A stretch of DNA of 12,718 bases from Rikenellaceae bacterium (GTDB lineage Bacteria > Bacteroidota > Bacteroidia > Bacteroidales > UBA932). The stretch covers positions 1-12,718 of the forward strand of contig CAAGHY010000119.1 in assembly GCA_900769735.1 (NCBI GenBank). The letters are read 5' to 3'. Positions 7,182 to 12,718 of the stretch are shown piece by piece. Numbering within the stretch: position 1 is the first letter of the stretch; every line of letters begins with the position of its first letter. The notes beneath the pieces are model-generated. The model was not told the DNA's origin and did no database searches. It was given only the letters and a program-made list of their open reading frames with translations. The translations under genes and the position numbers were made by a program.

Positions 7182-7189
7182 CAAAATTA
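7182..7189 (-). promoter_or_regulatory. candidate -7 box of the radical SAM gene
   Basis: On the minus strand these bases read TAATTTTG, matching TAnnTTTG. The box lies 27 nt upstream of the ATG at 7154. It overlaps the alternative TTG start at 7184, which argues against that start. No convincing TTTG -33 element is seen. Confidence 0.45.
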
Positions 7190-7208
7190 ATAACTATCCC
7201 CGAATATT

Positions 7209-7221
7209 GCACTGAAAGTGC
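7209..7221. promoter_or_regulatory. 13-bp operator-like inverted repeat between divergent genes
   Basis: GCACT-GAA-AGTGC is a perfect 5-bp inverted repeat with a 3-nt centre. It lies between the putative -7 boxes of the radical SAM gene (left) and the deaminase operon (right), where it could serve either promoter. It is short, so chance occurrence is possible and no regulator is encoded nearby. Confidence 0.3.
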
Positions 7222-7239
7222 TGTTCAAACGTTTTTTTG

Positions 7240-7247
7240 TATCTTTA
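7240..7247 (+). promoter_or_regulatory. candidate -7 box of the deaminase-phosphorylase operon
   Basis: TATCTTTA matches TAnnTTTG in all but the last base and follows a T-rich run ending in TTTTTTTG. It lies 22 nt upstream of the ATG at 7270. The TTG at 7237 that would extend the reading frame by 11 codons sits partly upstream of this box and is rejected as a start. Confidence 0.4.
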
Positions 7248-7269
7248 CACTGTAAATTACAAAGCAGAT

Positions 7270-8538
7270 ATGGGCAAAATTTTACTCAAAGGAATTTCCC
7301 TCAATGGAGAGGTTACAGACATATTGGTTCTAGGAAACAGAATTGCCGGAATAGGGAAGGATATTCTTCCCTACGGTAATCAGGATACTGATATCAATGT
7401 GCTGGATTGCAATGGGAAGGCGGCTGTTCCCGGGTTTGTGAATATGCATACCCATTCGGCTATGACCCTTACCAGAGGTTATCGGGAAGATGCAAAGTTG
7501 CAGGATTGGTTGCAGGAGATCTGGAAAGTTGAGGCCAGGATGGGAGAGGAGGCAATCTATTGGGGAACAAAGCTGGCTTGCCTGGAGATGCTCAAGACCG
7601 GAACCACCACTTTTTATGACCAGTATTGGATGCCCGATGTGGCTGTGAAGGCTGTTCAGGAGATGGGTTTGAGGGGATATCACGCGTGTGTGGCACTGGA
7701 TTTGAAAGATGAAAGCCGCGCAGAGGCTATCAAGAAGGGGATGGAGGAGATGTACGGGAAATCTCAGAACTGGGGGGAGCGGTGCAAGATGACAGTGGGA
7801 GTTCACGCTCCGTACACAGTTTCTGATTCTATGATAAAATGGTGCAGTGATTTTGCAAGGGAAAGGGGCTTGACAGTACATATACATATGTCGGAAACCG
7901 AGCAGGAGAATCTGGATTCAGTGGCTTTGAACGGTTGCCCGCCGTTTGCCCACCTTGAGAAACTGGGCGTTCTGGGCCCTGAGGTGATTGCTGCCCATTG
8001 CGTATGGTTGAGCGATGCAGATATGGATATTATGGCTGCCCGTGGGGTAACAGCCGTACATAACATAAACTCCAATCTGAAGCTGGCCTCGGGATGCAGG
8101 TTCCTGTATGAGGAGTTGAGAGACAGGGGAGTGAATGTGTGCTTGGGAACAGACGGTTGCGGTTCTTCCAATAATCTGGATATGCGTGAGGCTATGAAAA
8201 CAGCCGCCTTGCTGCAAAAAGGATGGCGCAGGGATCCGGTATCAATGCCTTTGAATGAACTTTTGGATGTTGCCACCGTCAACGGTGCACGTGCATTGGG
8301 ACTTGAGGCCGGTGTAATTGCAGAAGGGATGTTGGCAGACATTGTGATTGTGGATACAGAAAATTATGCGTTTGTGCCGGGATTTGATTTCCTTTCAGAT
8401 TTTGTCTACTCCGCAAATTCATCCTGTATAGATAGTGTAATCTGCAATGGTGAACTTATAATGAACGGACGTGAGGTTGCCGGAGAGCGCGAAATAATTG
8501 AGAATGTAAGACGTGTTTGTAAAACTTTATACAGCTGA
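7270..8538 (+). CDS. mtaD: 5-methylthioadenosine/S-adenosylhomocysteine/adenosine deaminase-like amidohydrolase
   Basis: This 422-residue amidohydrolase of the TRZ/ATZ group should hydrolytically deaminate an adenine nucleoside (adenosine, methylthioadenosine or S-adenosylhomocysteine) to the inosine analogue. Metal-site residues are visible: HTH (His60, His62), His206 with Glu209 in HIHMSETE, His243 in AAHCVW, and Asp295 in GTDGCGSSNN, the last being typical of MtaD proteins. The N- and C-terminal segments (GKILLKGIS and LADIVIVDTE) form the small beta-sandwich domain of the superfamily. The length is usual. The next gene, 2 nt downstream, encodes a purine nucleoside phosphorylase that prefers 6-oxopurines, exactly the product expected here, so the pair forms a salvage route. 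The chosen ATG at 7270 follows a likely promoter box. Related guanine or chlorohydrolase-type enzymes are less likely. Confidence 0.88.
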   Translation: MGKILLKGISLNGEVTDILVLGNRIAGIGKDILPYGNQDTDINVLDCNGKAAVPGFVNMHTHSAMTLTRGYREDAKLQDWLQEIWKVEARMGEEAIYWGTKLACLEMLKTGTTTFYDQYWMPDVAVKAVQEMGLRGYHACVALDLKDESRAEAIKKGMEEMYGKSQNWGERCKMTVGVHAPYTVSDSMIKWCSDFARERGLTVHIHMSETEQENLDSVALNGCPPFAHLEKLGVLGPEVIAAHCVWLSDADMDIMAARGVTAVHNINSNLKLASGCRFLYEELRDRGVNVCLGTDGCGSSNNLDMREAMKTAALLQKGWRRDPVSMPLNELLDVATVNGARALGLEAGVIAEGMLADIVIVDTENYAFVPGFDFLSDFVYSANSSCIDSVICNGELIMNGREVAGEREIIENVRRVCKTLYS

Positions 8539-8540
8539 TT

Positions 8541-9371
8541 ATGGACAACAGAGTTGAGAAAATTTACCAGGCCGCAGAGTATATCAAGGGGCGCATAGGT
8601 GCTTTTGCAAAGCCTTTTGCAGGTATAGTCTTGGGCAGCGGTTTGGGAAAACTTGCCGAAAGCATAGAGAATCCGGTGGTTGTGCCGTACAAGGATATAC
8701 CTCATTTCCCAGCATCAACTGCAGTTGGTCATAAAGGTAACTTCATTGCCGGTACATTGGGCGGAAAGTTTGTTGTGGCTATGCAGGGGCGTTTCCATTA
8801 CTATGAAGGGTACCCTATGGAGTATGTCACCCTACCTATAAGAGTTATGAAAGTGCTTGGAATTGAGTACCTTTTGGTTTCCAATGCAGCCGGTGGAGTG
8901 AATTTCAACTATAAAGTGGGAGACCTTATGGTTATCAGAGACCATATAAATCTCCTTCCTAACCCGCTTATAGGGCCAAATATGGATGAGTTCGGTCCAC
9001 GTTTTCCCGATATGACACGCCCTTATGAACCGTCCATAATAGCCTTGGCAGATACTATTGCTTCTGCAGCCGGTATTCCATTGCATAAAGGAGTTTATCT
9101 TGCAAGCACCGGCCCTACATACGAGACTCCTGCAGAGTACAAATATTTCAGGACAATTGGTGCTGATGCTGTGGGAATGTCCACAATTCCTGAGGTGATA
9201 GTGGCCCGCCACAGCGGTATTCCGGTGTTTGGTATGTCTGTGATTACCAATGAGGCTCACGATGATTTTGCTCCGGATTATGCAAATGACGGGGATGATG
9301 TTGTACGTGCTGCAGATGCTGCGGCGGACAAGATGAACTATTTGTTTACAGAAATAATAAAAGCTTTATAA
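8541..9371 (+). CDS. punA: purine nucleoside phosphorylase (trimeric PNP/MTAP family)
   Basis: This 276-residue phosphorylase splits purine nucleosides with phosphate to free base and ribose-1-phosphate. The family motifs are all present: GSGLG (32-36), VGHKGNF (62-68), the phosphate/ribose-contacting GRFHYYEGY (83-91), SNAAGG (114-119), DHINL (134-138), the Glu195-containing GPTYETPAEY and VGMSTIPEV (211-219). The base-contacting segment reads SVITNEAHDD, with Asn237 where 6-oxopurine phosphorylases carry Asn and methylthioadenosine phosphorylases carry Asp. It should therefore act on inosine, guanosine or methylthioinosine rather than directly on adenosine analogues. That complements the deaminase encoded 2 nt upstream. 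There is no room for an independent promoter, so the two are co-transcribed. The length of 276 residues is normal for the trimeric class. Confidence 0.94.
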   Translation: MDNRVEKIYQAAEYIKGRIGAFAKPFAGIVLGSGLGKLAESIENPVVVPYKDIPHFPASTAVGHKGNFIAGTLGGKFVVAMQGRFHYYEGYPMEYVTLPIRVMKVLGIEYLLVSNAAGGVNFNYKVGDLMVIRDHINLLPNPLIGPNMDEFGPRFPDMTRPYEPSIIALADTIASAAGIPLHKGVYLASTGPTYETPAEYKYFRTIGADAVGMSTIPEVIVARHSGIPVFGMSVITNEAHDDFAPDYANDGDDVVRAADAAADKMNYLFTEIIKAL

Positions 9372-9386
9372 TTCAGGATATATTTT

Positions 9387-10022
9387 ATGATTAAGAATTT
9401 GATTTTTGATTTGGGAGGGGTTTTGGTGTCGTTGGACAGGAAGAGGTGTTTGGACAATTTTTCGCAGATGTTGGGATTTGATGATTTTGGCAATTATTTG
9501 AATGCATATGCGCAGAAGGGATTCTTTGCTGATTTTGAGAATGGAGACATTGATTCGGCGCAGTTCAGGGATATAGTGAGGGAGCATTGTACTAAAGAGG
9601 GTGTTACTGATGAGATGATAGACCAGGCTTTCATCAGTTTTCTTACTGAGGTTTCCCCGTATAAGGTGAAGCTGCTTCTGGATCTGAAGGAAAAATACAA
9701 TCTAATCCTTTTGAGCAATGTGAACCCTATTGGCTGGAAAGCCTGCTGTGAGCTTTTCTATAATGCCCAAGGTGTTGATATTGAGGATGTTTTTGAGAAA
9801 CTTTATCTTTCTTATGAGCAGAATGCATCAAAACCAGGTAAACTTGTTTATGAGAAGCTGATTGCTGATTCGGGAATCGTACCTCAGGAGACCCTTTTCA
9901 TTGATGACTCAGCTGCAAATATTGAAACAGGCAGACAGATGGGTTTGAACGGGCTCCTTTATGATGTGGATTCCAATCTTGAGGATGAGGTTTACAACGC
10001 ATTGAAACATTTGGGAGAGTAG
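9387..10022 (+). CDS. HAD-superfamily hydrolase (YihX-like phosphatase)
   Basis: This 211-residue haloacid-dehalogenase-fold protein is probably a small-molecule phosphatase. The four HAD motifs are visible: motif I FDLGGVL with nucleophile Asp8 (the second Asp of DxD is Gly, as in the YihX-like group), motif II LLSN (Ser110), motif III Lys149 in ASKPGKLVYE, and motif IV FIDDSAANIE with Asp173 and Asp174. The insert after motif I is helical, fitting a C1-type alpha cap. The ATG at 9387 has AGGA 8 nt upstream. It lies 15 nt after the phosphorylase stop and 5 nt before the next start, hence within the operon. A tempting substrate is the sugar phosphate released by the phosphorylase, but this is only inference from position. 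Confidence 0.88.
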   Translation: MIKNLIFDLGGVLVSLDRKRCLDNFSQMLGFDDFGNYLNAYAQKGFFADFENGDIDSAQFRDIVREHCTKEGVTDEMIDQAFISFLTEVSPYKVKLLLDLKEKYNLILLSNVNPIGWKACCELFYNAQGVDIEDVFEKLYLSYEQNASKPGKLVYEKLIADSGIVPQETLFIDDSAANIETGRQMGLNGLLYDVDSNLEDEVYNALKHLGE

Positions 10023-10027
10023 TACCG

Positions 10028-10837
10028 GTGAATAAAGGCAAAGTAAAATTTTTCAGTCTTTCAAGTGGCAGCAACGGCAACTGCTACTATATAGGAAATG
10101 AAGAGACAGGTCTCCTCATTGATGCCGGCATTGGACCGCGCACAATAAAGAAACGTTTGCTGGAGCACGGTGTTTCAATGGATTCCGTACACTTCATTCT
10201 GGTTACCCACGATCATATAGACCACATCAAAGGGCTTGGAATGGTAGCCCAGAAGTATTCAAAACCGGTATATGCAACCGAGAAGCTTCACGCATCGCTG
10301 GACAACCACTCCTGCACAAGGTGCCGTTTGAGCGGATGTGTGAGGAAAACCGTTGCCGGTGAACCGTCTACCTATAACGGTGTAACTTTCACACCATTTA
10401 TAGTGCCTCACGATGCTACTGAAACAGTGGGATACCATATAGATTTCTATGGTGTGAAGTTCACATTCCTTACAGATGTGGGTGCTGTTACAGATGATGT
10501 GGTGAAGTACTGCAAAATGGCACAGGTTGTAATCTTTGAAAGCAACTATGACCTTGATATGCTTATGCAGGGATCATATCCCCCGGAACTTAAAGTGCGT
10601 ATTGTTCAGGGACAGGGGCATTTGAGCAATGAGCAGGCCGCCTCTGCTGTAAAACGCTTCTGGCACAAGGATCTTTCACATCTTTTCCTTTGCCACCTGA
10701 GCGAGAACAACAACACTCCGGCAATAGCCCACTACTGCATCAGTTCTGCCCTCCGCTCTGCAGGTGCAACCCCGGGCAAAGACATTGAACTCATCTGTCT
10801 TCCCCGACAGAGCAACTCTGAGCTATACACTTTCTAG
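10028..10837 (+). CDS. WalJ/YycJ-like MBL-fold metallo-hydrolase
   Basis: This 269-residue metallo-beta-lactamase-fold protein begins at GTG 10028, 5 nt after the HAD gene's stop; no ATG upstream of the conserved N-terminus is available. The N-terminus FFSLSSGSNGNCYYIG and THDHIDH (His61, Asp62, His63, Asp65, His66) give the dinuclear metal site. Further metal or structural residues are in IVPHDA, FLTDVGA, FESNYD and the GHLSN and CHLSENNN segments. This pattern is that of the YycJ/WalJ family, for which 5' exonuclease or other nuclease roles have been proposed. A short cysteine-bearing loop (Cys96, Cys99, Cys104) follows the metal motif. The gene ends in CTAG, shared with the stop of the convergent lipocalin gene. 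Its role in this purine-salvage operon is unclear. Confidence 0.88.
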   Translation: MNKGKVKFFSLSSGSNGNCYYIGNEETGLLIDAGIGPRTIKKRLLEHGVSMDSVHFILVTHDHIDHIKGLGMVAQKYSKPVYATEKLHASLDNHSCTRCRLSGCVRKTVAGEPSTYNGVTFTPFIVPHDATETVGYHIDFYGVKFTFLTDVGAVTDDVVKYCKMAQVVIFESNYDLDMLMQGSYPPELKVRIVQGQGHLSNEQAASAVKRFWHKDLSHLFLCHLSENNNTPAIAHYCISSALRSAGATPGKDIELICLPRQSNSELYTF

Positions 10838-11301
10838 AATACCAGTTTGGATGGGTTATACCCTTTGGTCCTCAAGAACTTGAATATTGTATCAAGGGTA
10901 TTTCCATCCATTGTTTTGGTACGTGACAATATCCACAGATATTTCCCATCTTTTCCACTTACTACCGAGTATGAGTAGTCAGGTGCCAGCATAATTATAT
11001 TGTAATCTGAGGCAAACCACCAGAAAAAGCTCACTCTGAGGTGTCCCGGTCTGGCTGCAGACGGCTGGAATGCTGTACCGAACATTTTCTTAATCTTTCC
11101 AAACACGTTGGTTCCACGGTTCTCCACTTTTACTGTTTTATCGGGAAGAAGAGTGTATTTGGCGCGGACATCCACAAGCCCACGTTCAAAGAAATTTTCA
11201 TATCTGGCAATTTCGTACCATTCTCCCATATACTTCTGCAAATCCAGCTTGTCCACAGTTTTCCTGTGACTTGTTTTAGGGGTAATATCTGTTGTTTTCA
11301 T
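10834..11301 (-). CDS. lipocalin family protein (Blc-like, without visible signal peptide)
   Basis: This 155-residue protein has the lipocalin first-strand signature YMGEWYEIARYENFFERG (from residue 24), with the invariant Gly26-x-Trp28. The strands VRAKYTLLPDKTVKVENRG and VSFFWWFASDYNIIMLAPDYSYSVV follow, ending in YLWILSRTKTM, the pattern of Blc/apolipoprotein-D-like bacterial lipocalins. Bacterial Blc proteins are usually outer-membrane lipoproteins, but here the start MKTTDITPKTSHRK has no signal peptide or lipobox. The protein as annotated would be cytoplasmic unless the true start lies elsewhere. No upstream in-frame extension with a hydrophobic segment is available before the next gene's promoter. 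The protein may bind small hydrophobic ligands. It is divergent from the C1 peptidase gene, 78 nt apart, and its stop overlaps the MBL gene's stop by 4 nt. Confidence 0.9.
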   Translation of the reverse strand: MKTTDITPKTSHRKTVDKLDLQKYMGEWYEIARYENFFERGLVDVRAKYTLLPDKTVKVENRGTNVFGKIKKMFGTAFQPSAARPGHLRVSFFWWFASDYNIIMLAPDYSYSVVSGKDGKYLWILSRTKTMDGNTLDTIFKFLRTKGYNPSKLVF

Positions 11302-11329
11302 AATCTCAAGTTTTGAATAAAAACAAAAG

Positions 11330-11360
11330 TTTGTACTTCTGGTTCAATCTTGTAACTTTG
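11330..11360 (+). promoter_or_regulatory. complete Bacteroidetes-type promoter (-33 TTTG, -7 TAACTTTG) of the C1 peptidase gene
   Basis: TTTG (11330-11333), a 19-nt spacer, then TAACTTTG (11353-11360) is an exact match to the TTTG-N19-TAnnTTTG vegetative consensus. The ATG follows at 11380 after an A/C-rich leader (aaaacaaaacaacaacact) with no Shine-Dalgarno sequence, a common pattern in this phylum. This is the strongest promoter match in the window. Confidence 0.85.
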
Positions 11361-11379
11361 AAAACAAAACAACAACACT

Positions 11380-12585
11380 ATGAGAATTTTAAAGAACATT
11401 TCGTTATTGATGCTTGCAGGTGCAGTTTCAGTATCTGCTTATGCCCAAAAGAACAAGAAGGCGGAGCAAAAGCCTGAAGGATATATCTTTACAACAATAA
11501 AAGCCAATCCTGTAACAGCTGTGAAAGACCAGAACCAGACCGGAACCTGCTGGTGTTTTGCAGGAATCAGTTTCCTTGAGAGTGAGGCCATAAAGAAAGG
11601 TGCCCCTGCAGATCTGGACCTTTCAGAGATGTTTGTGGTATCACAATCTTACACAGACAGGGCAATCAAATATGTACAGTTGGATGAGAACCTTCATTAT
11701 GGTCCGGGTGCCGATTTTGGAGATGTGCTTTATATTCTGAAACATCACGGATTGGTTCCAAATACCGTAATGCCGGGTTTGAATTATGGTGAAACCGGTC
11801 ACGTTCACGGTGAACTTACCGGAGTGTTGAGAGGTTATGTAGAGGCAGTTGCCAGCAACCCCAACAGAAAACTTTCAACCGCCTGGATCAATGGATTGAA
11901 CAATGTGCTTTCATCATATTTGGGCCGGATGCCGGAGAAATTCACTGTAGAGGGCAAGGAGTATACACCAAAAACCTACGCAGAATCCCTTAATCTTAAT
12001 CCCGATGATTATATTGCTTTCACTTCTTTCACCCACCATCCTTTCTACGAGAAATTCTCATTGGAGGTGCGTGACAACTGGAGATTCACAGAGTATTATA
12101 ATGTACCTATGGAGGAGATGCTGGAGATTATGGATTATGCAATTGAGAACGGTTACACTGTAGGCTGGACTTCTGATATGACAGAGAAGAGCTGGGGTGA
12201 GAACGGTCTTGCAATTATCCCAGATGTTGAGGCTAACAGAGAGGCCGGTTCAGACGAGGCAAGATGGATTGGTGCAAACAAGGAGGAGCAGAATGCAATG
12301 CTTTACAACCTTAATGCCCCTGGCAAAGAGAAAGTGATCAATCAGGAGATGCGTCAGATTGCTTTTGACAATATGGAGACCACAGATGACCATGCAATGC
12401 ACGTTTACGGTATTGCAAAGGACCAGAAAGGTACCAAATACTATATGGTAAAGAACTCTTGGGGAATGTTCGGTGACTATAAAGGTCATAACTACGCTTC
12501 AGAGGCTTATGTAAAATACAAGACAATAAACGTTCTTGTAAACAAGGCTGCTGTTCCTGCTCATATCCTCAATAAGTTGAAATAG
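11380..12585 (+). CDS. secreted C1-family cysteine peptidase (bleomycin hydrolase/PepC-like)
   Basis: This 401-residue papain-like peptidase resembles bleomycin hydrolase and aminopeptidase C. Residues 1-22 form a clean signal peptide (basic MRILK, hydrophobic core, AYA before Gln23), so the mature enzyme should be exported, probably to the periplasm. There is no lipobox. The catalytic set is visible: Gln51 and Cys57 in KDQNQTGTCWCF, His338 in TTDDHAMHVYG, and Asn359 in YYMVKNSWG. The insertion between the halves (about 75-330) matches the bleomycin hydrolase subfamily rather than short papains. The CWCF variant puts an additional Cys59 two residues after the nucleophile. The role is probably peptide degradation for amino-acid supply. 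The gene is monocistronic, with a strong promoter upstream and a hairpin terminator downstream. Confidence 0.92.
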   Translation: MRILKNISLLMLAGAVSVSAYAQKNKKAEQKPEGYIFTTIKANPVTAVKDQNQTGTCWCFAGISFLESEAIKKGAPADLDLSEMFVVSQSYTDRAIKYVQLDENLHYGPGADFGDVLYILKHHGLVPNTVMPGLNYGETGHVHGELTGVLRGYVEAVASNPNRKLSTAWINGLNNVLSSYLGRMPEKFTVEGKEYTPKTYAESLNLNPDDYIAFTSFTHHPFYEKFSLEVRDNWRFTEYYNVPMEEMLEIMDYAIENGYTVGWTSDMTEKSWGENGLAIIPDVEANREAGSDEARWIGANKEEQNAMLYNLNAPGKEKVINQEMRQIAFDNMETTDDHAMHVYGIAKDQKGTKYYMVKNSWGMFGDYKGHNYASEAYVKYKTINVLVNKAAVPAHILNKLK

Positions 12586-12607
12586 GATACAGTTCCAGGA
12601 TAAAAAA

Positions 12608-12640
12608 GGAGGAGGGTGACCCAAAAGGTCACTCTCTTTT
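12608..12640 (+). terminator. Rho-independent-like terminator after the C1 peptidase gene, probably bidirectional
   Basis: The core hairpin pairs GAGGGTGACC (12612-12621) with GGTCACTCTC (12627-12636): 10 bp with one G-T pair and a CAAAA loop. It is followed by TTTTACTTT. On the opposite strand the same hairpin is followed by a T-rich run (from the A-tract 12602-12607), so it could also end transcripts arriving from the right. It lies 26 nt after the peptidase stop codon. Confidence 0.8.
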
Positions 12641-12718
12641 ACTTTCATATACCCAACCTCCCATCCACAGACAAGGATTGAAAAATGGCCTTCGGTATGG
12701 CTGGCAATCTATTCCAGC
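12641..12718. other. right edge with no supportable gene
   Basis: The final 78 bases hold no recognisable gene. Two minus-strand frames are open to the edge, one ending at a TGA at 12645-12647, just before the bidirectional hairpin, and one running to 12629. A short plus frame begins at ATG 12685. All are too short to identify. Confidence 0.4.

Noticed and set aside
7155..7184. TTG-initiated 10-residue extension of the radical SAM protein
   Set aside because: The TTG overlaps the likely -7 box TAATTTTG. The ATG at 7154 directly precedes the conserved N-terminal domain and has AGGA upstream.
7237..7269. TTG-initiated 11-residue extension of the amidohydrolase
   Set aside because: It covers the probable promoter box TATCTTTA. 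The family N-terminus begins at the ATG at 7270.
12685..12718. Start of a plus-strand gene (MAFGMAGNLFQ) running off the right edge
   Set aside because: There are only 11 codons, no promoter box or clear ribosome binding site, and no recognisable sequence.

Overview
The window looks like a chromosomal segment from a member of the Bacteroidales, probably an anaerobic gut-type bacterium. This rests on three things: promoter -7 elements of the TAnnTTTG type (one with a TTTG -33 box exactly 19 nt upstream), general absence of Shine-Dalgarno sequences, and gene content (VorDBA-type 2-oxoacid:ferredoxin oxidoreductase, fused ADP-forming acyl-CoA synthetase, secreted bleomycin-hydrolase-like peptidase). 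No tRNA, rRNA, CRISPR array or transposase gene is visible.

Left block (about 21-4412, minus strand): a tight operon read right to left. It encodes a fused ADP-forming acetate/acyl-CoA ligase, a one-helix small membrane protein of unknown function, a two-cluster ferredoxin-like subunit, and the alpha and beta subunits of a 2-oxoacid:ferredoxin oxidoreductase. The gamma subunit is not in the window and probably lies just beyond the left edge. Together these would oxidise (branched-chain) 2-oxoacids to acyl-CoA with reduction of ferredoxin, then convert acyl-CoA to free acid with substrate-level ATP formation.

Divergent intergenic region 4413-4625: this is the most unusual part of the window. 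A 125-bp element (4458-4582) has 21-bp perfect inverted terminal arms enclosing three consecutive near-perfect hairpins, so the whole element can fold as a four-way cloverleaf or cruciform. It lies exactly between two divergent promoters that share the same -7 box, TATATTTG, so it is upstream of both transcripts.

Middle block: a PhzF-family protein (plus) converges with 6-nt overlap on a B12-binding-type radical SAM protein (minus). The latter is divergent from a plus-strand operon (7270-10837) of an MTA/SAH/adenosine-deaminase-like amidohydrolase, a purine nucleoside phosphorylase, a HAD phosphatase and a WalJ/YycJ-like MBL-fold hydrolase. The first two form a purine salvage pair (deaminate, then phosphorolyse).

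Right block: a lipocalin-like protein (minus) converges on the MBL gene with a shared CTAG stop. It is divergent from a secreted C1-family (bleomycin hydrolase/PepC-like) peptidase with a very clear Bacteroidales promoter and a hairpin terminator. The last 78 bases carry no gene I can support.
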